From an uncultured Fidelibacterota bacterium (GTDB lineage Bacteria > Fidelibacterota > Marinisomatia > Marinisomatales > UBA1611), in the NCBI GenBank assembly GCA_937893835.1, contig CALCSS010000131.1, positions 1 through 38,893 on the forward strand: a stretch of DNA of 38,893 nt, read 5' to 3'. Below are positions 15,200-22,882 of the stretch, piece by piece. The translations under genes were made by a program, and so were the position numbers. Position 1 is the stretch's first letter; each line of letters begins with the position of its first letter. A model generated the notes under the pieces. The model was not told the DNA's origin. It made no database searches and worked only from the letters and a program-made list of their open reading frames with translations.

Positions 15200-16948
15200 C
15201 TAAAAATTGACTGATATGTATGGTGAGATCAACAATGACCCACCTTTTTTATCGTTCTCATCGGGCCCCGTACCGGGATACCACTTCCAACTGCTTTTTG
15301 GATCATCTCTATCATCCTGGAACTCGATGAAAGAGTTATTGGGATAGAGCGTGCAGTCCATCCCGAGGTTGACCATCCTGTAGACATTATGCTCAAGCCC
15401 AAAGCTAAAGGCCTTGAATCCACTCGCTGATACATTGATCTGAAGATACCCCTTTGACCTCTTGTCATCTGTGACACCCTCTACCTTTGCATAGACCCCG
15501 ATCGCATCTGATCCTGTGACCCGATCGGTGACAGAGACCTGATCATCTAGATTCACATTGCCATGTAAGAACTGTGTAAAGGCCAGCCCCGCTTTCAGGC
15601 GCATGGAGCCATAAGGCTGCGAGACCCTTAGCTCTCTGCCTTTACCACTTCTTGCCCTCACAATACCCGTCGCAGCCCTGACCATCTGCTGGTCCTCAGG
15701 CGAGAGGGACTCAAGGGAGACCGCCATGGTCGTTTCACCGTCCCACTTCAATCTTGCGACGAATGCCCTGTCCTCCTCACTCAGATCCTTGATCTTGAGC
15801 ACCATGGTAAAATTATCCTTTTCACGATTGAGTGTGACCTTCTTCTTGTCACTCTTTTTTAAAGAGGCCTTGACCGTACTGCCCGAGGTGGTGGTCCACT
15901 CTCTTCCCTTCTCGGCCTGCTTGTGGGCCTTTTCATCTTTCTCGACCTGGATCGTTACAACATTACTCTCATCAAGGCCAAGAAAGAGACCATTATATTC
16001 GGCGTCATCCACAGCCCAGGTCCTACTTTTGGCGATCAACTTCTCTGCCTTGGCCTTCTGTTTCTTCTGATCCTTGATCTTTGTTCCGTAATTCGAATCA
16101 ACTTTTCTATTGATCTGAAATGTATTGCTCCAATATAATATGCCGCTGCTGGACGGAAGGACCAGATGCTTGCGGCTGAACATATCTGCCGCGGTATACT
16201 CTTGTCCATCCACATCCATATAATTGACCTGGCCGCCTAGCTTGTGAGTGTCAAACTTGAAACCAAATCCATAGTTTCCCTCCAGAGGATGACCAATTCC
16301 CTTTGAGACCGTCATTGTATTGCCTGGTACGATCAGATAGGAGCTGACTATGTCATTCGACAGCCCCAGCATCAGATTCTCTGAAAGTTGCCTGGAAAGA
16401 CCCAGGTCCGTGAATCCTTGCTCAAGCCTGAACGCCAGGCTCCCACTCTTTTGACGAATGAAGAATTTCATGGCCGTGCTCGCACTGACCTGTGAGTTTG
16501 ACCACCAAAAGGCATCTCTGGCATCCTTGAAGCTCCGCTCCTTGAACACATTGTCAACGGTACTGAATTGCTCAAGCTCTGATAGATCTCTCCGGCTCAC
16601 ATCCTTCCACTTGTACTCTCTGGACATGATGGTACTCAACTGAACTGGGTTCATCTTCTCGACCTCAGGCATGTCGAAGGAGATGTACTGACCCATTTGA
16701 TAGTCTTTTGCCTTTAGCTTCTTCAGTTCGATCTTCTCATCCTCAATGTCCATCTGGACAATGATGGAGAAAGAGGCCTGGATGCTATTCTCCTCGAATT
16801 TATCAACCTCGATCAACCTGTTTATGTAAGCCTCAATGAACTCACTATTTACGATGGGGTCTGCGACCTCCCAGAAAAGGGATTCTTGCCCATGGACCGA
16901 GACCATGAGCAGTGACCCGAGGATAACTTTTTTGATCATTTTAATCAT
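15200..16948 (-). CDS. Putative outer-membrane protein following the GldM-like gene
   Basis: The track start (16996) lies well inside the upstream gene. The ATG at 16948 overlaps the upstream stop by 8 nt (ATGATTAA) and gives a signal peptide MIKMIKKVILGSLLMVSVHGQ (582 aa); the ATG at 16939 is an alternative. Residues ~20-160 form a mixed alpha/beta soluble region (SLFWEVADPIV, VEKMNPVQLSTIMSREY). The rest is rich in alternating beta strands with a Lys-rich insert (about 290-400), ending in SLLISPYISVNF, a barrel-like terminal Phe. In Bacteroidota the position after gldM is held by gldN/porN. I cannot see a GldN fold here, and the size is larger. No enzyme motifs were seen. A role as the outer-membrane component of the same machine is an inference from position. 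Confidence 0.75.
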   Translation of the reverse strand: MIKMIKKVILGSLLMVSVHGQESLFWEVADPIVNSEFIEAYINRLIEVDKFEENSIQASFSIIVQMDIEDEKIELKKLKAKDYQMGQYISFDMPEVEKMNPVQLSTIMSREYKWKDVSRRDLSELEQFSTVDNVFKERSFKDARDAFWWSNSQVSASTAMKFFIRQKSGSLAFRLEQGFTDLGLSRQLSENLMLGLSNDIVSSYLIVPGNTMTVSKGIGHPLEGNYGFGFKFDTHKLGGQVNYMDVDGQEYTAADMFSRKHLVLPSSSGILYWSNTFQINRKVDSNYGTKIKDQKKQKAKAEKLIAKSRTWAVDDAEYNGLFLGLDESNVVTIQVEKDEKAHKQAEKGREWTTTSGSTVKASLKKSDKKKVTLNREKDNFTMVLKIKDLSEEDRAFVARLKWDGETTMAVSLESLSPEDQQMVRAATGIVRARSGKGRELRVSQPYGSMRLKAGLAFTQFLHGNVNLDDQVSVTDRVTGSDAIGVYAKVEGVTDDKRSKGYLQINVSASGFKAFSFGLEHNVYRMVNLGMDCTLYPNNSFIEFQDDRDDPKSSWKWYPGTGPDENDKKGGSLLISPYISVNF

Positions 16949-18380
16949 AATATTCGAACTCATTATCTGAAACGGTTTCTTTTTTGTATTTATCAACGAC
17001 CTTGATCCTTATCTCGGTCGTCTCACCAAACTGTGGCTCATCCATCTCAAAGCTATACTTGGCCACCCTCCGGTTCCCAATTCTCTTCTCTGGCTGTTCC
17101 TCATCAAGCTTACCGTATATGCCAGACAGAGGGACCACTGCCTTCTTGCCATTCTTATTACCATAGGTCGTCACGGTCAGCAGCATGTTGTTCGTCCCCT
17201 TGCCCATTCTCTTGAACTCCATCTTGGGTGGAGGGACCTTCCTCACCTTCACCTCATGGTTGAGACCCTTGACCGAGTTGCCATCCACAAAGGTCTCGAA
17301 CATCACCTTCCCTCTGCTCTTTGGTTTCAGCTTGGCCTGGTAGGAGTTGTAGGTCTTCGTATTCACCGCAGACCCAGATATCTTGACAGAGATCCTGTCC
17401 CTGTCCACATCCTTGACCCTGCTGTCAAACACGTAGTCCTCTCCTATGAAGATCTCCTTGTCCTCTGATGGTGAACTATACTGCGGATCGACAACGACGA
17501 TCTTGGCAGACGTGATGCTTGAACTTTTATCTCTTTTCCTTAGACCGACCACCTCGACCATCCCGCTGCTTGTGCCCTTACCGGTTATGAACGCACGGGG
17601 CAGACCTGAGACAAGATCCTTGACAAGATCCTTCCCGCTTGCTAGCTCCATGCTGAAATCAGCATCGGAGTTGACCCCACCTACACTGAAGGGGATCTCC
17701 CAGTCAAGTCCTCTGAGCACCGTGTATTTTTCCTTGTCGAACAAGACAAAGAACTCAGACTGTTGTCCGTCCATGTATATCAGGGTCACAGGGGTATCAA
17801 ACTGACGCTTGATGGAGAAACTACCCTCACGCGAGACCTCACTATCGATGATCTTCAATAACTTATCTGTGATCTTATAGTCCCCGAATGCGACGGACCA
17901 TTTGCCGTAGGTGACCGTATCAATGTCCGGGATGAACCTGATCCCCAGGTCGACGTTATAGGGTTGATTTAAATAATTCTCATCGACAGAGCTTAGATCA
18001 ACTCTCGCAACATAACGATTCTCGTCACCCTCATCCTCATAGGGCTCGACCACTACGGAGTCCAGCTCCCAATCATAATCATCATCGACACTTACCTCCT
18101 CGCCCTCGACCTCTATGATGGAGGTAGTGAAACTTGGTGTGAACTCGATCTTCCCTCTCTCATACTGGCCCTCTACATCAAAGAATAGCCTGTAATGATC
18201 TGGGTCCTCGTAATTTGATTCGACATTGTTGATCTCAACAAGGGTCTGGAGTTTATCCTGGGCAACATTCTTCAAGATATCATCCTGCCTGCGCATGTAG
18301 ACCGCCAACTCACCCTCAATGGCAAATAGACTCAGGATCGCTCCTAGATTTATCAAGAAGTAAACTTCTACTTTTTTCAT
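16941..18380 (-). CDS. GldM/PorM-like motor shaft protein (divergent)
   Basis: This 479-aa protein has two Lys at the N-terminus, one TM helix (about residues 6-21, YFLINLGAILSLFA), the acidic pair E22/E24 and ELAVYMRR. It then has a short helix and several beta-sandwich domains with boundaries near 60, 185, 290 and 385. Family knowledge: GldM/PorM is ~515 aa with one N-terminal TM, a large periplasmic part of Ig-like domains, and two copies inside a GldL pentamer. The TM region aligns loosely with Flavobacterium GldM (A-x-L-x-L, then acidic, then E-x-L near F/Y). The linker VKVRKVPPPK before the last domain recalls the VKRVPDP-type linker of GldM. The helical D1 domain of true GldM is not evident. 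It lies 9 bp after the GldL-like gene and overlaps the next. The motor call is an inference from topology, order and these motifs. Confidence 0.62.
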   Translation of the reverse strand: MKKVEVYFLINLGAILSLFAIEGELAVYMRRQDDILKNVAQDKLQTLVEINNVESNYEDPDHYRLFFDVEGQYERGKIEFTPSFTTSIIEVEGEEVSVDDDYDWELDSVVVEPYEDEGDENRYVARVDLSSVDENYLNQPYNVDLGIRFIPDIDTVTYGKWSVAFGDYKITDKLLKIIDSEVSREGSFSIKRQFDTPVTLIYMDGQQSEFFVLFDKEKYTVLRGLDWEIPFSVGGVNSDADFSMELASGKDLVKDLVSGLPRAFITGKGTSSGMVEVVGLRKRDKSSSITSAKIVVVDPQYSSPSEDKEIFIGEDYVFDSRVKDVDRDRISVKISGSAVNTKTYNSYQAKLKPKSRGKVMFETFVDGNSVKGLNHEVKVRKVPPPKMEFKRMGKGTNNMLLTVTTYGNKNGKKAVVPLSGIYGKLDEEQPEKRIGNRRVAKYSFEMDEPQFGETTEIRIKVVDKYKKETVSDNEFEYYD

Positions 18381-18389
18381 GATCTGAAC

Positions 18390-18791
18390 CTATTTATTTA
18401 TGGCTTTTGAAAGGATCTCGTTCACTTCTTTTTTGATCTCTTCTCGCACTTTACCTTTTGCAAGATTAGATAATCCCTCACCCATTTGAGCCACCTTGAC
18501 CACTGCCTTTGTCAACTCTGAGAGTTCCTTGCCATTCATGTCAGCGACCCCACCTGAGGGAGCGCTATCTCCTCCACCACTATCAGGCCCAAGATTGTAG
18601 ATGCTTTGAGCGTACAGCAGCAAGAGACAGAATTCAAGTATGATGGCGCCAATGGACAAGTAGGTCATCACCCCAACATGATCAGGGTCCAGGGTCGCGA
18701 TTATGGATCTAAATCCAACTATCATGAGCAAGAAAGCAGCACCTCCATATACCATGGCCGTTCTTGCATTCATATCAGATCTGAGTTTCAT
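18390..18791 (-). CDS. GldL/PorL-like two-TM motor channel subunit (divergent)
   Basis: This 133-aa protein has two TM helices: TM1 about 12-32 (MVYGGAAFLLMIVGFRSII) and TM2 about 39-62 (GVMTYLSIGAIILEFCLLLL). A Gly/Ser/Asp linker and a charged cytoplasmic helix (about 85-133) follow. The layout VYGGAA, a basic residue late in TM1 (R28), a short loop, then TM2 with a buried Glu (E53) matches GldL. There Tyr, Lys and Glu at similar places (Y13, K27, E49 in Flavobacterium, as I recall) line the proton path. It is shorter than typical GldL (~200+ aa) because the C-terminal cytoplasmic part is reduced. The Shine-Dalgarno AAAGGA lies 7 nt before the ATG. It sits between a lipoprotein gene and the GldM-like gene, which is the gldK-gldL-gldM order. 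Confidence 0.65.
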   Translation of the reverse strand: MKLRSDMNARTAMVYGGAAFLLMIVGFRSIIATLDPDHVGVMTYLSIGAIILEFCLLLLYAQSIYNLGPDSGGGDSAPSGGVADMNGKELSELTKAVVKVAQMGEGLSNLAKGKVREEIKKEVNEILSKAINK

Positions 18792-18816
18792 TTTAATTTC
18801 CTTTATTTATTTATAA

Positions 18817-20172
18817 TTATTCTATTGTAAGCGTTCGTATTGCGGTGGAGGTGTAGCATCCATCACTAATATTGAACGGGATATCATAGCTACCGACATG
18901 ACTCGAGGTTGGTATTGCTGTGATGTTCCCAGAGTTGTCCCATGAGAACCAAGACCAATTCTCGGTCACGTTAAAGTTGATCACATCATTGTTGGGGTCT
19001 TGCCACTCCACGTCAAATTGAAGCGTGTCTCCTGGGGCCATGGTCTCAGGAAAGTTCCCAAGATTGTTGAACTCAGGAGCGTCGTTGGCCAAAAGCTCTA
19101 GGTCAAAGGAGTGCTCTGTTGTCAATGGCCTGCTGGGCCTGTCATCCTCCAGGGTCACGGAGATGGATGTCACTCCCGCATCTCCATTCTCAGGGGCCCT
19201 GACACAAAAGAGCTTACCATTGTCATCGTTGTCAAAGCTCAACCACTCGGCAGACTCTGTTCCCTCGTGCGTGAATGTGACAACCTCAGTACGATTGAAG
19301 TGAGGTTTAGAATTATTTGGGTCACTCCAATTGAGATCGATGATGTCGTCATTGTCATCGTAACAGCCGACCCTTATAGAGCTTGGTATCGAGTTCGTGT
19401 TCGAGAACACTGGGGCCAAATTTTCCCGGACCTCTATGTTGATCTCCTCCTGGACATCGATCTCATCATCGGTGATGGTCAATAAGAATTCATGATTTCC
19501 AACGTCATTGCTCTCTGGTGGGGCTGAAGAACCTATGTTCCCTTCAGAGTCAATGGAGAGCCATCCAGGTAAATTAGAGTCAGAGAGTGATGGATTATCG
19601 CCTTCATCCGTGTCAGTCCATTCTATCCTTGGACTATCATAGTCAACGTACTCGTCTGCATATCTTGGTATTTGATCGAGATTGGTGAAGTACGGGGTCT
19701 CATTCACATTGATCACCTTGATCTTAACGGTAAAGTCACCGTCAAGGTCTGCAGGGCTATCATCGCTCACAAGGATGACCACATCAACCTGCTTTGATCC
19801 GGTAAGTGCCTCAAAATTGATACTGCCATAGGATAGTTCAAGATTTGTGACCCCGGAATTGGAGTTGAGGACAAAATAATTTACTGCCGTACCGTCCATC
19901 TTCTGACTACTGATCGAGTAGGTAAACTCATCATCAGGATTAGGGTCTGTCGCATTCAGGGTGCCAATGGTCAGTCCCGGGGCCGAGTTCTCCTTTAACT
20001 GGCCTTCTTCTTCATCCCCTTCGGGTTTATGCTCGTCAGCCCATTCGATACCACCTCTGGGCGGTTGTGGGTCTAGGTCCTGGTTGTTTCCTGGGTATGT
20101 CAGATCAACCGTCTCACAGCCACTGGAAATCATTATCAGGGATATCAATGTTATTGATAGATGCTTCTTCAT
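18817..20172 (-). CDS. Lipoprotein with four cadherin/Ig-like domains (gldK position)
   Basis: This 451-aa protein has a lipoprotein signal (SITLISLIMISSGC, lipidated Cys about residue 19). A Pro/Asp/Glu-rich linker follows, then a cadherin-like repeat (LKENSAPGLTIGTLNATDPN, FEALTGSKQVDVVILVSDD, about 60-160). Three putative-Ig (He_PIG-like) domains follow, with the motifs LPGWLSIDSEGNIG, AEWLSFDNDDNGK and WSWFSWDNSGNIT, to the end. It holds the place that gldK/porK occupies in Bacteroidota T9SS operons, also a lipoprotein, but GldK has a sulfatase-modifying-type fold that is not visible here. It is likely anchored in the outer or inner membrane facing the periplasm. An AGGAG lies about 14 nt before the ATG, further than usual. 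The 88-bp AT-rich gap upstream may hold a separate promoter. Confidence 0.82.
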   Translation of the reverse strand: MKKHLSITLISLIMISSGCETVDLTYPGNNQDLDPQPPRGGIEWADEHKPEGDEEEGQLKENSAPGLTIGTLNATDPNPDDEFTYSISSQKMDGTAVNYFVLNSNSGVTNLELSYGSINFEALTGSKQVDVVILVSDDSPADLDGDFTVKIKVINVNETPYFTNLDQIPRYADEYVDYDSPRIEWTDTDEGDNPSLSDSNLPGWLSIDSEGNIGSSAPPESNDVGNHEFLLTITDDEIDVQEEINIEVRENLAPVFSNTNSIPSSIRVGCYDDNDDIIDLNWSDPNNSKPHFNRTEVVTFTHEGTESAEWLSFDNDDNGKLFCVRAPENGDAGVTSISVTLEDDRPSRPLTTEHSFDLELLANDAPEFNNLGNFPETMAPGDTLQFDVEWQDPNNDVINFNVTENWSWFSWDNSGNITAIPTSSHVGSYDIPFNISDGCYTSTAIRTLTIE

Positions 20173-20260
20173 GATATTTGAACAATGCTCCTTTTGCTCT
20201 ATTTTGAAGTTAAATATTAAATATATATATCTCTTTTACTACTACGCCATTAATACTCAT
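20173..20260 (-). promoter_or_regulatory. AT-rich leader, possible internal promoter
   Basis: This 88-bp gap between the regulator stop and the lipoprotein start is the widest inside the operon. Its minus strand contains a long AT tract (GATATATATATTTAATATTT) and then AAAGGAG. An internal promoter that lets structural genes be expressed apart from the regulator is possible. No confident -35/-10 pair was assigned. Confidence 0.3.
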
Positions 20261-22048
20261 TTACGGTACTTGTGCACCATTGTACGCAAGGATGAAACTA
20301 TCAAGGCTAACCTCTGTGTCCAAGTTTAATTTTTTTCTCAATCTATAGCGCTTATTTTCCACCGCTCGGACGGAGAGGCCCGTGACCCTCGCGATCTCCT
20401 TTGTGTTCATACTCATCTTCAAGTAGCAACACAGCTTGATGTCCGCGGTACGCAGGCCCGTGTAATGTACGCTCAAACTTTCAACAAATTCGGGATATGC
20501 CAATGAGAATTGCATTTGAAACTGGTCCCAGTCGGCCGAGTCGTCTATCTTGTTCTGTATCCTCTTTCTCAGAGGGTCCAACACCTTGCGATCTGCCTTG
20601 CTATCGATCAATGACATATGATATTCCAGATCCTTGTCTATGGAACTGAGGAGATCATTCTTTGAGACGATGTATGCCGACATCTTTACGAGCTCATCCT
20701 CCTTGCTTCTCAATTCATTTTCTGCTATCTGCCTCTCTTGCTTGTGGAGCAGTCTTTCTTGTGCCCTTGCTCTTTTTTTATTTCTATGGTTGATCACCGC
20801 CATGCCCAATAATACCATCGCAAACCCACCGAAAATGAAGAAGATCGATTCCCTTGACCTTGCCTCCTCCAATGCTCTTCGATTGACATCAAGTTGGAAC
20901 TTATAGTTGAGACTCTCCAATAGCATATCCATCCGATCGGAAGATAGGGATGCCTTTTTTTCAAGTAAGATATCGGCAGTCCCTAGAGCACTTCTATCCA
21001 ATTTATTTATTCTCAATATCTCTATCTTTTTCTCTAATAGGTCTATCTCTAGGACCGAGAGACCATTTAACTCACATATTTCCAGGGCCTTGTCTATCGA
21101 CCCAAGGGCACTGTAGAGGCTGTCCTGCTGTATTTGGATCTCGGACCTTCCAAGATAATGCTTCGCCAGTTGCAGTGGAAGTCTATGCAAGAGCCTCAAA
21201 GCAGATCTTGATTCAGAGTATGCACCATCAAAATTCTTTTGATCGGCATATACCCTCATCCTGAGTGAATGATCATACCCCAAATAACTATTTTTTTTAT
21301 TGACAATGGCCTGACTCACACCATCGCTTGTAGATGAGGGGACATGACTCAACAGAGAGTCCGAGGCCTGGAGTTGTTCCAATGACATTTCATCAAGGCC
21401 CCACTCTGCGTATAGCCCTGCCAGTCTCCCGTGCTGATAGACAACTGACAGTGCCGCACCAGGGAAGGTCGCGCTGGACCCTGTCAGAGACCGCTGAAAG
21501 ACCTTGTACCTAGCAGTACCTCGCCTAACATTCAATGCCTCCTTGTAGTAGACCAGAGCATTGTCATAGTCTTTTAGACCAAACTCCACACTACCAAGGC
21601 AGTTCAATGCGACTGCCTTTCCACTCACGTTATTCGATATTTTTTGGTCTCTCCTACTGAAGATATCCAAGGCGTGAAAATATTTTTCCTTGGCCTCCAA
21701 CCACTTTTTTTGGTGTCTGTAGACATTACCAATAGAGATATCATTCCAAGGATTGATATTTGCGTGGCTTTTTTGCTTTGCATCTAATAGACTCGTCAGG
21801 GAAAGAGAAGGCAGGCCAAGTTCGAGATATATCTCACCTAGAATATGCAGTACCCTTGATTCCAGGTCTCTATCTTCTAGGTCAAGTCCCTCCAATATCT
21901 CACGGGCGTACCTGATCGCCCTATCAGGTGCCTTGGGCCTCAAGGACCTCAAGGAATCCAGCTCGGGATATTTAATAGGACCGTCCTGTGCGACCAGCAT
22001 ATTACCTACCAGTGACAGGCAGAATAATGCTAAGGCTAATTTTTTCAA
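20261..22048 (-). CDS. Membrane-anchored TPR / LuxR-type HTH transcription regulator
   Basis: This 595-aa protein starts at TTG (22048), supported by AAGGA 7 nt upstream; the nearby ATG frame stops at once. It has a signal peptide or signal anchor (1-20, LALALFCLSLVGNMLVAQ). A TPR-rich periplasmic region (about 40-395) follows, with repeats such as VALNCLGSVEFGLKDYDNAL. Then come one TM helix (about 401-419, SIFFIFGGFAMVLLGMAVI) with a strongly basic stop-transfer (HRNKKRARAQ), a cytoplasmic coiled coil (420-475), and a C-terminal LuxR/GerE-like helix-turn-helix (about 530-575, LRTADIKLCCYLKMSMNTKE, GLSVRAVENKRYRLRKKL). This architecture is common in Bacteroidota as an envelope-sensing, membrane-tethered transcription factor. 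As first gene of the motor-like set and next to a palindrome, it plausibly controls this operon. Confidence 0.88.
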   Translation of the reverse strand: MKKLALALFCLSLVGNMLVAQDGPIKYPELDSLRSLRPKAPDRAIRYAREILEGLDLEDRDLESRVLHILGEIYLELGLPSLSLTSLLDAKQKSHANINPWNDISIGNVYRHQKKWLEAKEKYFHALDIFSRRDQKISNNVSGKAVALNCLGSVEFGLKDYDNALVYYKEALNVRRGTARYKVFQRSLTGSSATFPGAALSVVYQHGRLAGLYAEWGLDEMSLEQLQASDSLLSHVPSSTSDGVSQAIVNKKNSYLGYDHSLRMRVYADQKNFDGAYSESRSALRLLHRLPLQLAKHYLGRSEIQIQQDSLYSALGSIDKALEICELNGLSVLEIDLLEKKIEILRINKLDRSALGTADILLEKKASLSSDRMDMLLESLNYKFQLDVNRRALEEARSRESIFFIFGGFAMVLLGMAVINHRNKKRARAQERLLHKQERQIAENELRSKEDELVKMSAYIVSKNDLLSSIDKDLEYHMSLIDSKADRKVLDPLRKRIQNKIDDSADWDQFQMQFSLAYPEFVESLSVHYTGLRTADIKLCCYLKMSMNTKEIARVTGLSVRAVENKRYRLRKKLNLDTEVSLDSFILAYNGAQVP

Positions 22049-22088
22049 CCGTACATCCTTTTAATTTTATCTCAAAATGCTAAAAGTG

Positions 22089-22102
22089 ACCACTTGAGTG
22101 GT
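22089..22102. promoter_or_regulatory. Palindromic candidate operator in divergent promoter region
   Basis: ACCACT-TG-AGTGGT is a 6-bp perfect dyad with a 2-bp spacer, followed by another GTGG. It lies 40 bp upstream of the regulator start and 56 bp upstream of the divergent winged-helix gene. Its size suits a dimeric HTH protein. Binding by either adjacent regulator is inference. Confidence 0.45.
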
Positions 22103-22158
22103 AGTGGCGTATTATTTTAACAATAATTCCGGTGCTAATTTAAGCAAGATCAAATACC

Positions 22159-22623
22159 ATGAAAAATATTAAATCAGACCCTAGGATTGTTGCTCGAAGA
22201 GGCATTAACAGCCTCTCATCAAAGGTTTTGGACAGACTTTATCAGGATTATCCTAAGGCGATCACATTGACCAACCTCGCAAAAGATCTAAAATTGAGGG
22301 ATAAATCTGTTCAAGCAGCGGTCAGGAAGATCGTCAACGCTGGAGTACCTATTGAGATGTCCATGAGTAATGATGATGATAGGGCATACAGAGCGGATCC
22401 ATCAGAGCCCATCTCATGGATCATCAAAGAGAAGGAGTCAGCTGAGAGGATGCTGGATCTAATTGGTGAATCACCCCTCAACGGGAATGAAGATGCCAAT
22501 AAAAAGAAAAATATCAATTACCGCATCTATGAGGAGTATGTTGAAACACTCAATGAATTGTTTGATAGATGGACATCATTGAGATTACTTGAGCAATTAG
22601 AAAGCGGAGAAGAGAGTGAGTGA
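22159..22623 (+). CDS. Small winged-helix DNA-binding-like protein
   Basis: This 154-aa protein has no signal peptide. Residues ~15-66 fit a winged helix-turn-helix (SSKVLDRLYQDYPKAITLTN, LAKDLKLRDKSVQAAVRKIV, NAGVPIEM), with the recognition helix likely RDKSVQAAVRKIV. The remainder is charged and helical (NYRIYEEYVETLNELFDRWT) and may be a dimerisation or partner-binding region. It is transcribed away from the TPR/LuxR regulator across a 110-bp shared promoter region containing a palindrome. No strong Shine-Dalgarno precedes the ATG. I cannot assign a family more precise than wHTH. Confidence 0.75.
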   Translation: MKNIKSDPRIVARRGINSLSSKVLDRLYQDYPKAITLTNLAKDLKLRDKSVQAAVRKIVNAGVPIEMSMSNDDDRAYRADPSEPISWIIKEKESAERMLDLIGESPLNGNEDANKKKNINYRIYEEYVETLNELFDRWTSLRLLEQLESGEESE

Positions 22624-22720
22624 TGGCTCAAGAGGTATGGTAAGGCTCATTGCAAGGACAATGATCATCATAGGTATCCTTATCGTGACCTACAATCTCT
22701 ACCAACTATTCATTATTTAG
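22616..22720 (+). CDS. 34-aa single-TM small membrane protein
   Basis: This reading frame is too short for the ORF track. It starts at a GTG that overlaps the end of the winged-helix gene by 8 nt and has an ideal GGAG 6 nt upstream. The product has a basic N-terminal part (SDGSRGMVRLIART) and a hydrophobic stretch (MIIIGILIVTYNLYQLFII) that would span the membrane once with its N-terminus inside. An ATG at 22637 would give 27 aa. Translational coupling to the wHTH gene suggests a functional pair, for example a membrane tether. Coding is supported only by these signals. Confidence 0.45.
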   Translation: MSDGSRGMVRLIARTMIIIGILIVTYNLYQLFII

Positions 22721-22746
22721 ATGATTATTTATTTATAATACAGTCG

Positions 22747-22829
22747 TACCGCGGAAAGGGCTCGAACCTTCACACCCAAAGGGCACCAGATCCTAAATCT
22801 GGCGTGTCTACCAATTCCACCACCGCGGC
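22747..22829 (-). tRNA. tRNA-Leu (anticodon UAG)
   Basis: The 83-nt minus-strand sequence folds as a class II tRNA. The acceptor stem is GCCGCGG with CCGCGGT (terminal G-U pair), and the D-loop is GGTGGAATTGGTAGACAC. The anticodon stem CCAGA/TCTGG has loop TTTAGGA (anticodon TAG at 22793-22795). A long variable arm (TGCCCTTTGGGTGT) and the T-arm GGTTCGAGCCC follow. No CCA is encoded. It lies 53 bp downstream of the 1113-aa gene on the same strand. Confidence 0.95.
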
Positions 22830-22882
22830 ATAGATCAAAAAGTTGTTAATTACTAAACGTCTATAATTTATTTATCCATGGA

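Noticed and set aside
20173-20260. Intrinsic terminator between regulator and lipoprotein genes
   Set aside because: No GC-containing hairpin followed by a T-run on the minus strand; only AT-rich sequence.
22311-22517. 68-aa minus-strand ORF inside the winged-helix gene
   Set aside because: Hydrophobic antisense shadow without a start signal; the plus-strand wHTH reading is coherent.
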